Shown here: in pieces, positions 59,027-64,000 of the stretch
Numbering within the stretch: the first letter of the stretch is position 1
Layout: each line of letters starts with the position of its first letter
NCBI RefSeq assembly: GCF_003129565.1
Contig: NZ_QETF01000007.1
Span: 91,061-155,060, forward strand
Direction: 5' to 3'
DNA: 64,000 nucleotides
From: Salibaculum griseiflavum
Lineage (GTDB): Bacteria > Pseudomonadota > Alphaproteobacteria > Rhodobacterales > Rhodobacteraceae
Program-made: the position numbers and the translations under genes
The notes under the pieces: generated by a model
The model's database searches: none
The model's input: only the letters and a program-made list of their open reading frames with translations
What the model was told of the DNA's origin: nothing

Positions 59027-59950
59027 TTAGCCTGCGTCACCCGACAGGTCAGCCCCCAGATGCTGCACACCCCGTGCGCGGGCAAGCGCAATCTGCTTCT
59101 GCCGTTCGCGGAACCGCGCCTTGTCGGCGTCGCTGGTCTCATCAATACACTGATGGCAGGACACGCCGGCCTCGTAGTGCTCGGACACCATGTCGGAAGG
59201 CAGAAGCGGCCGGCGGCAGGCATGGCAAAGCACATGCGGCCCTTCCTTCAGCCCGTGATCGACACTGACCCGCCCATCGAAGACGAAACAGGAGCCGTGC
59301 CAAAGGCTGTCCTCTTCGGGCACCTCTTCGAGGTATTTGAGGATGCCACCCTTGAGGTGATAGACCTCCTCGACACCCTGCCCGATCAGGAAATTGGTCG
59401 ATTTCTCGCATCGGATACCACCGGTGCAGAACATCGCGATCCGCTTGTTGTGAAAGCGATCCTTGTTTTTCTCCCACCAGGCGGGAAAGTCACGGAAAGA
59501 GGCCGTTTCGGGGTCTATCGCACCGTCGAACGTGCCGATCGCCACCTCGTAGTCGTTTCGCGTGTCGATCACCGCGACATCCGGCGCGCTGATAAGATCG
59601 TTCCATTCCTCTGGCGCGACATAGCGGCCCACATGGGCGCGCGGATCCACGTCAGGCTGGCCCATCGTGACGATTTCTTTCTTGAGCCGCACCTTCATGC
59701 GCGCAAAGGGCTGTTCTGCGGCCGTGCTTTCCTTCCACTCCAGCTCCGCACAGCCCGGCAGGGCCCGGATATGGGTGAGAACCCGATCGATCCCGTCCCG
59801 GCTGCCCGCGATGGTGCCGTTGATCCCTTCGCGCGCCAGAAGCAGCGTGCCGGTGGTGCCGGTCTCCACGCACAGCACTTTGAGCGGCCCCTGGATCGCC
59901 CGAGGGTCGGCAAAGGGTGTGAAATGATAGAGCGCGGCGACGGTGAACAT
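59027..59950 (-). CDS. trhO: tRNA uridine(34) hydroxylase TrhO (YceA family)
   Basis: 307 aa. It has an N-terminal acylphosphatase-like part ([15 protein letters not shown]), a rhodanese domain ([20 protein letters not shown]) with active-site Cys in [17 protein letters not shown], and a C-terminal cysteine-rich zinc-binding stretch CHACRRPL and SCHQCIDE. It makes 5-hydroxyuridine at tRNA position 34 using O2. Length and motifs match the family. Confidence 0.93.
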   Translation of the reverse strand: MFTVAALYHFTPFADPRAIQGPLKVLCVETGTTGTLLLAREGINGTIAGSRDGIDRVLTHIRALPGCAELEWKESTAAEQPFARMKVRLKKEIVTMGQPDVDPRAHVGRYVAPEEWNDLISAPDVAVIDTRNDYEVAIGTFDGAIDPETASFRDFPAWWEKNKDRFHNKRIAMFCTGGIRCEKSTNFLIGQGVEEVYHLKGGILKYLEEVPEEDSLWHGSCFVFDGRVSVDHGLKEGPHVLCHACRRPLLPSDMVSEHYEAGVSCHQCIDETSDADKARFRERQKQIALARARGVQHLGADLSGDAG

Positions 59951-59988
59951 GTCCGATCACTTACGATCCCAAGGGGCCACTCGCAAGA

Positions 59989-60516
59989 TCAGCCGCCCAT
60001 CCAATCGTCGATCAGGCGATCCAGAGCGGCCCAGTCCGTGTATTCCTTGTCCGACTCCAGATCCGCGCCCGGATCCTTGGAGGCGATGATGCGGCGCATG
60101 ATGAACCGCGTGAACATGTCGTATCGCGAGGGCCGATACGCGCCCGCAACCTGTTCGATCCGGTCCGGAGTCCAGCCCGTAACCTCGGCGAAGTCGTCGA
60201 TGATCCGCTCCAGTCCGCGCCAGTCCTCAGCCTCGTGACCGGCCGCCGCAAGCGATACGGACAGGAAAAGCACCGGATGCCGGTCGAGCCAGCTACGGTG
60301 ATCGGACGCAAAGCCCGACAGTTCCTTGCGATATTGCCCGGCATGGACCGAGGCCACCAGGACCGCGCGGTCGAACCGATCTGGCTCCAAACCTTCGGCA
60401 TCCTCAAGCGAAAGGAGCTCGATACCATGGCCCTGGTCCATCAGCTTGTCCGCGATATGCCGCGCGATCTTGCGCGATTGCCCTTCGGTCGAGGCGTATC
60501 CAATCAGTAGTTTCAT
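59989..60516 (-). CDS. Flavodoxin-domain protein (HemG-like)
   Basis: 175 aa. The FMN-binding start is KLLIGYASTEGQSRKIARHI, a flavodoxin P-loop, then VASVHAGQYRKELSGF. It belongs to the flavodoxin_5 group, which includes the menaquinone-linked protoporphyrinogen oxidase HemG; whether this one oxidises protoporphyrinogen is not shown. GGAGGG lies 7 nt before ATG 60516; the extra 7-codon extension is therefore rejected. Confidence 0.82.
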   Translation of the reverse strand: MKLLIGYASTEGQSRKIARHIADKLMDQGHGIELLSLEDAEGLEPDRFDRAVLVASVHAGQYRKELSGFASDHRSWLDRHPVLFLSVSLAAAGHEAEDWRGLERIIDDFAEVTGWTPDRIEQVAGAYRPSRYDMFTRFIMRRIIASKDPGADLESDKEYTDWAALDRLIDDWMGG

Positions 60517-60667
60517 GTCAGTGCCCTCCGTGATCATTGGGCATACAATGCTGGCGTTCTCGCCTCTGCGCGTTGATGCGAGTCAAGTTGCCCTTCCGAT
60601 TTCCCCGGTCGGGTTTTCAAGTCGGCGCCTCCGCCCTAGTCTGGCGCCGTTCAGGAAAGGAAGCCTC

Positions 60668-61261
60668 ATGACCCATGCCCTTGTCGTCATCGACGTGCAA
60701 AATGATTTCTGCCCCGGCGGGGCGTTGGCCGTTGAAGGCGGCGACCAGATCGTGCAGCCGATCAATGCGCTCATGGCCGATTTCGATGCGGTGATCCTGA
60801 CACAGGACTGGCACCCGGCCGGGCACTCCTCTTTCGCGTCCACGCATGATGCCGAACCGATGAGCATGACCGAAATGCCCTACGGCCCGCAGGTGCTCTG
60901 GCCCGATCATTGTATCCAGGGATCGCATGGGGCGAAATTCCACCCCGACCTGGAGATCGACCGCGCCGACTTGATCCTCCGCAAGGGGTTCAACCCGGAC
61001 CTCGACAGCTATTCGGCGTTTTTCGAGAACGACCATGAAACACCGACCGGGCTGGATGGATACCTGCGCAGCCGTGGCATCGACAGCCTCACGATGGTCG
61101 GGTTGGCGACCGATTTCTGCGTCAACTGGTCCGCGACGGATGCAGCCCGGCTTGGCTTTGACGTCACCGTCCGGACCGACCTGTGCCGTGCAATCGACTT
61201 CGACGGGTCTCTCGACGCGGCGATCGAAGGGATGAAGGGCGCAGGTGTCCGTGTGGGTTAA
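60668..61261 (+). CDS. pncA: Nicotinamidase
   Basis: 197 aa isochorismatase-fold amidase that converts nicotinamide to nicotinate for NAD salvage. Catalytic Asp9 in VVIDVQNDFCPGGAL, metal ligands DWHPAGHSSF, and the nucleophile Cys in VGLATDFCVNWSATDA. The downstream enzyme gene pncB lies 965 nt away in the same direction, but an opposite-strand ATP-grasp gene sits between them. GAAAGGAAG precedes the ATG. Confidence 0.95.
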   Translation: MTHALVVIDVQNDFCPGGALAVEGGDQIVQPINALMADFDAVILTQDWHPAGHSSFASTHDAEPMSMTEMPYGPQVLWPDHCIQGSHGAKFHPDLEIDRADLILRKGFNPDLDSYSAFFENDHETPTGLDGYLRSRGIDSLTMVGLATDFCVNWSATDAARLGFDVTVRTDLCRAIDFDGSLDAAIEGMKGAGVRVG

Positions 61262-62154
61262 TCCGCGTCTCCGAAGAGAAGCGCCGACACCTCCTGTTCG
61301 CTGGCCAGATTGGGGTGCCTGCGAGACCGATATCGATAGCGCCCGGCGCCCTCCGAGTGCGTAAGCTCGTTGATGACGTAGCGCTCCCCATCGGTCATCA
61401 TGTCGACGCGGACAAAATGGAATGGCGTGCCCAGCTTCTCCGCGGCATCCCACATCGCCTCCAAGCAGGTCGGTGGGTCCAGGTGCTCCGGCGCAGGGAA
61501 GCGGCTGTCATACGGGACAACGGAGAGGTCTCGTCCGAACATGAGAAAGTGTTGGCCGTCGGGGCTGCGACGGACCTCGAAGCCGAGCCGTGAGCGACCA
61601 CGCAAGACATAGAACTTGAACTCGCGAAACGGCGCTCCGTCGAATACCAGCGGTTCTACGATGATCTTGGGGGTAAGGTAGCGATACTGATGCTCGCGCT
61701 TGCGATAATAGAAATTGCGGCGCAGCCACTTGTTCAGCGTGGAACGGTCCACCGAGTCCCCTTGAGCGACCTTGCTCGACATATGGGTCGGTTTCACGAA
61801 TGTTCCGGATGTGAAATCGTAGGTGTCGATTTCGTCCGCAGTCCGCAGAATGGCGTGGGTCGGGATCGTGTGGCCGGGCCCGAGAACCGCATCGACATGC
61901 GCCTTCACGTGTTCCTTGTCGGACGTCAGCTGCACCACTGGATCCAGATTGCGGCCGCTGGTCATCTGGTCATAGATCAGGTCGCTGACCCATTTGCGAC
62001 TTCGGTCAGGAAGTCGTCTATGGCGCTTCAAGAAGCTCACCCAATGGAAGGCTCTGTCGATCAGTGGCACCTGCGACCGCTGACGCGTAGGGAATTGCTG
62101 CATCGTACCTTCATCGCTGTCAGCGGGCCATTTCAGGTCCGTTGACCAGGCCAT
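61258..62154 (-). CDS. TupA-like ATP-grasp protein
   Basis: 298 aa. The TupA-like ATP-grasp pattern is visible: HTIPTHAILRTADEID, FVKPTHMSSKV, the FREFKFYVL beta-strand, and the C-terminal metal-binding VRVDMMTDGERYVINELTH. Relatives ligate amino acids or polymers onto cell-surface polysaccharide (teichuronopeptide synthesis). Start 62154 used; ATG 62103 is possible. It overlaps the pncA stop by 4 nt and runs opposite to both pncA and pncB. Confidence 0.8.
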   Translation of the reverse strand: MAWSTDLKWPADSDEGTMQQFPTRQRSQVPLIDRAFHWVSFLKRHRRLPDRSRKWVSDLIYDQMTSGRNLDPVVQLTSDKEHVKAHVDAVLGPGHTIPTHAILRTADEIDTYDFTSGTFVKPTHMSSKVAQGDSVDRSTLNKWLRRNFYYRKREHQYRYLTPKIIVEPLVFDGAPFREFKFYVLRGRSRLGFEVRRSPDGQHFLMFGRDLSVVPYDSRFPAPEHLDPPTCLEAMWDAAEKLGTPFHFVRVDMMTDGERYVINELTHSEGAGRYRYRSRRHPNLASEQEVSALLFGDAD

Positions 62155-62225
62155 TTGCCACCCTGCTTGCCACCGCCGTGCAAAAACAGCAAGACTCGCC
62201 CGGACTCGCGACAGAAAGGACGATC

Positions 62226-63518
62226 ATGGTCGATATCGCCACCCGCGTCTGGAACCACAAGTGGAAGATCGACCCGATCGTCCGGTCCCTGATCGATACC
62301 GATTTCTACAAGCTGCTGATGTGCCAGTCGGTGTTTCGAAACAAGCCCGACACGCAGGTCACGTTCAGCCTGATCAACCGGACCAAGGACATCCGCCTCG
62401 CCGAGCTGATCGACGAGGGCGAGCTGCGCGAACAGCTGGACCACATCCGCTCGCTGTCCCTGCGGCGCGGCGAAAGCACATGGATGCGCGGCAACACCTT
62501 CTACGGCAAGCGGCAGATGTTCACGCCCGAGTTCATGGACTGGTTCGAGGCCCTGCGCCTGCCACCCTACCACCTGGAAAAGCGCGACGGTCAGTATGAG
62601 CTGACCTTCGAAGGGTCCTGGCCTGAGGTCATGCTATGGGAAATCCCCGCCCTTGCGGTTCTGATGGAGCTGCGCGGCCGCGCCGTGCTGGGCGAAATGG
62701 GCCGGTTCGAACTGCAGGTGCTCTATGCCCGCGCCATGACCAAGCTGTGGGAAAAGATCGAACACCTGCGGCCCATCGACGGGCTGCGCATCGCCGATTT
62801 CGGCACCCGGCGGCGGCATTCCTTCCTCTGGCAGGATTGGTGCGTGCAGGCCATGACCGAGGGGCTGGGCGACCGCTTCGTCGGCACGTCCAACTGCCTG
62901 ATCGCCAAGAACCGCGACCTGGAGGCGATCGGCACCAACGCCCATGAACTGCCCATGGTCTATTCCGCGCTGGCAGAGGATGACGCGGCGCTGGCCCGCG
63001 CGCCCTATGACGTGCTGTCCGATTGGCACGAGGAGCACGAGGGCAACCTGCGCATCATCCTGCCCGACACCTACGGCACGCGCGGCTTCCTCGATAACGC
63101 ACCCGACTGGCTGGCGGGCTGGACGGGCATCCGCATCGATTCAGGCGACCCGGCCGCCGGGGCCGAGATCGCCATCGACTGGTGGAAAGCCCGGGGCGAG
63201 GACCCGAAGGACAAGCTTATCATCTTCTCCGACGGGCTGGACGCCGAAAAGATCGCGGAACTTCACAAACAATTCGCGGGCCGGGTGAAGGTGTCTTTCG
63301 GCTGGGGCACCATGCTCACCAACGATTTCAAGGGCCTGACAGCAGGCGACACGCTGGCCCCGTTCAGCCTCGTCTGCAAGGCGGTCGAGGCCAACGGCCG
63401 GCCCACGGTGAAACTCTCGGACAACCCCAACAAGGCCATGGGGCCAGTTGACGAGATCGCACGTTATAAGCGCGTGTTCGGGGTGGGGGAGCAGGAGAGG
63501 TTGGAGGTTGTGGTTTAG
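62226..63518 (+). CDS. pncB: Nicotinate phosphoribosyltransferase
   Basis: 430 aa enzyme that makes nicotinate mononucleotide from nicotinate and PRPP, the step after PncA. SLIDTDFYKLLMCQSVF, FGTRRRHSFLWQDWC, GTSNCLIAKNRDLEAIGTNA (with the active-site His region) and KVSFGWGTMLTNDF are typical. AAAGGA precedes ATG 62226. Its stop shares bases with the convergent last ORF. Confidence 0.95.
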   Translation: MVDIATRVWNHKWKIDPIVRSLIDTDFYKLLMCQSVFRNKPDTQVTFSLINRTKDIRLAELIDEGELREQLDHIRSLSLRRGESTWMRGNTFYGKRQMFTPEFMDWFEALRLPPYHLEKRDGQYELTFEGSWPEVMLWEIPALAVLMELRGRAVLGEMGRFELQVLYARAMTKLWEKIEHLRPIDGLRIADFGTRRRHSFLWQDWCVQAMTEGLGDRFVGTSNCLIAKNRDLEAIGTNAHELPMVYSALAEDDAALARAPYDVLSDWHEEHEGNLRIILPDTYGTRGFLDNAPDWLAGWTGIRIDSGDPAAGAEIAIDWWKARGEDPKDKLIIFSDGLDAEKIAELHKQFAGRVKVSFGWGTMLTNDFKGLTAGDTLAPFSLVCKAVEANGRPTVKLSDNPNKAMGPVDEIARYKRVFGVGEQERLEVVV

Positions 63519-63871
63519 GTGTCCTCTGTATCTGCCTCCGAGCCAAGTCGCACTTCATTCTCCATTGACTGGTTCTTTTTGTTTTCTGATTGTTTCAATC
63601 TAGCTTTCACGCGATCCGACGATATGTAGTCAAAACTCTCAGACAAGTAGGTTTTCAAATGATCTCTAAGCATGTCCATCTTAAGTCCAGTCCTAAGGTG
63701 GTAGATTTCTTCGTCACTTAGATCCAAGCCGTCAGACGATGCGTTGTGTACGTCAGTTGCGACAATGCTCACCTTCGCAAGCGCGCGATTCTGGTTATCA
63801 ATTCGAATTATCTCAGTTATCAGGCTTTGAGCCATTTTGAACATGACACCAATTATCGCTCCCGCGACCAC
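63515..63871 (-). CDS. Unrecognised AT-rich ORF, probably 5'-truncated by the adjacent IS element
   Basis: 118 aa frame opening at GTG with VAGAIIGVMFKMAQSLITEI, which looks like the end of a membrane helix, then a soluble acidic/basic helical region and a Lys/Asn/Glu-rich tail. I do not recognise it. Its base composition is visibly more AT-rich than all preceding genes. The frame opens only 6-7 nt from the likely IS boundary, so the natural start was probably removed by the insertion. Its stop overlaps the pncB stop. Confidence 0.55.
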   Translation of the reverse strand: MVAGAIIGVMFKMAQSLITEIIRIDNQNRALAKVSIVATDVHNASSDGLDLSDEEIYHLRTGLKMDMLRDHLKTYLSESFDYISSDRVKARLKQSENKKNQSMENEVRLGSEADTEDT

Positions 63872-63877
63872 AACTTA

Positions 63878-64000
63878 GGGTCAGGACTCATAGCCAGTAG
63901 ATGACGAGTGCTGCGAGGGCGATGGCTGACAGGAAGACCTTCGGGCACCTGTCGTAGCGGGTTGCCACACGCCGCCAATCCTTCAACCTACCAAACATGA
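63878..64000 (-). mobile_element. IS5-family insertion sequence, 3' end of transposase (63888-64000)
   Basis: On the minus strand the frame ending at TGA 63890-63888 reads RRVATRYDRCPKVFLSAIAL then AALVIYWL, the hallmark C-terminus of IS5-family (IS427-group-like) transposases. The element end GGGTCAGGACTCATAG begins at about 63878 next to a possible TTAG target duplication. The 5' part of the transposase lies outside the window. Confidence 0.85.

Overview
This window is a GC-rich, densely packed piece of alphaproteobacterial chromosome, almost certainly from the Rhodobacterales (Roseobacter group). Four things point there. The RegB/SenC/RegA redox regulon has its typical divergent layout. 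An alphaproteobacterial Mic60 (mitofilin) gene lies between hemD and hemY. tsaE-amgK-murU-addB-addA-trxA form one run of genes. The chain ubiB-ubiE / mutM-enoyl-CoA hydratase-rpsT-dnaA-dnaN-recF-gyrB is also typical. Most genes are core housekeeping genes joined by 1-11 nt overlaps, often ATGA.

Layout. 1-12.4 kb (minus): hslV-hslU (hslU loses only its last codons at the window edge), trxA with a strong terminator, then an operon of a PAS-domain sensor gene, tsaE, an AmgK/MurU-like cell-wall-sugar salvage pair and the AddAB recombination nuclease. The PAS gene carries an in-frame amber codon. 12.4-19.9 kb: regB divergent from senC-regA, a LysR gene facing a 53-codon small ORF, an HD hydrolase, a GT8 glycosyltransferase, ahcY and a DUF2853 gene. 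The hvrA/spb gene found between regA and ahcY in Rhodobacter is absent. 20-27 kb: small conserved genes, gpsA-tsaD, then hemD-mic60-hemY and tRNA-Thr(CGU). 27-34 kb: a DUF1045/phnM pair, a c-type cytochrome, and a CDP-alcohol phosphatidyltransferase followed by a YnjBCD-type ABC importer. 34-37.4 kb: msrA/msrB and a dimethylglycine-dehydrogenase-like enzyme.

37.5-44 kb is the most accessory-looking stretch. A four-gene probable glycan operon (unknown protein, TPR-glycosyltransferase, DUF6165, FkbM methyltransferase) runs into a motB gene cut off after 30 codons. Intact flgN-like, flgJ/cheL-like, fliK and flgD genes follow. 44-57 kb is the ubiquinone, base-excision-repair and dnaA-gyrB block. 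57-63.5 kb holds a class-V aminotransferase, a hemerythrin, trhO, a flavodoxin, and the NAD-salvage genes pncA and pncB, with a TupA-like ATP-grasp gene wedged between them on the opposite strand. The last ~480 bp change character: an AT-rich ORF apparently cut by an IS5-family element whose transposase 3' end runs off the window.

The points most worth a second look are the CDP-alcohol transferase linked to YnjBCD (a pairing also seen in E. coli), the truncated motB beside the glycan operon, the amber-interrupted PAS sensor, the 53-aa ORF with its own palindrome and terminator, and the HemY architecture (membrane anchor-TPR-zinc ribbon) that resembles LapB. I see no CRISPR array, prophage, or classical defence system.
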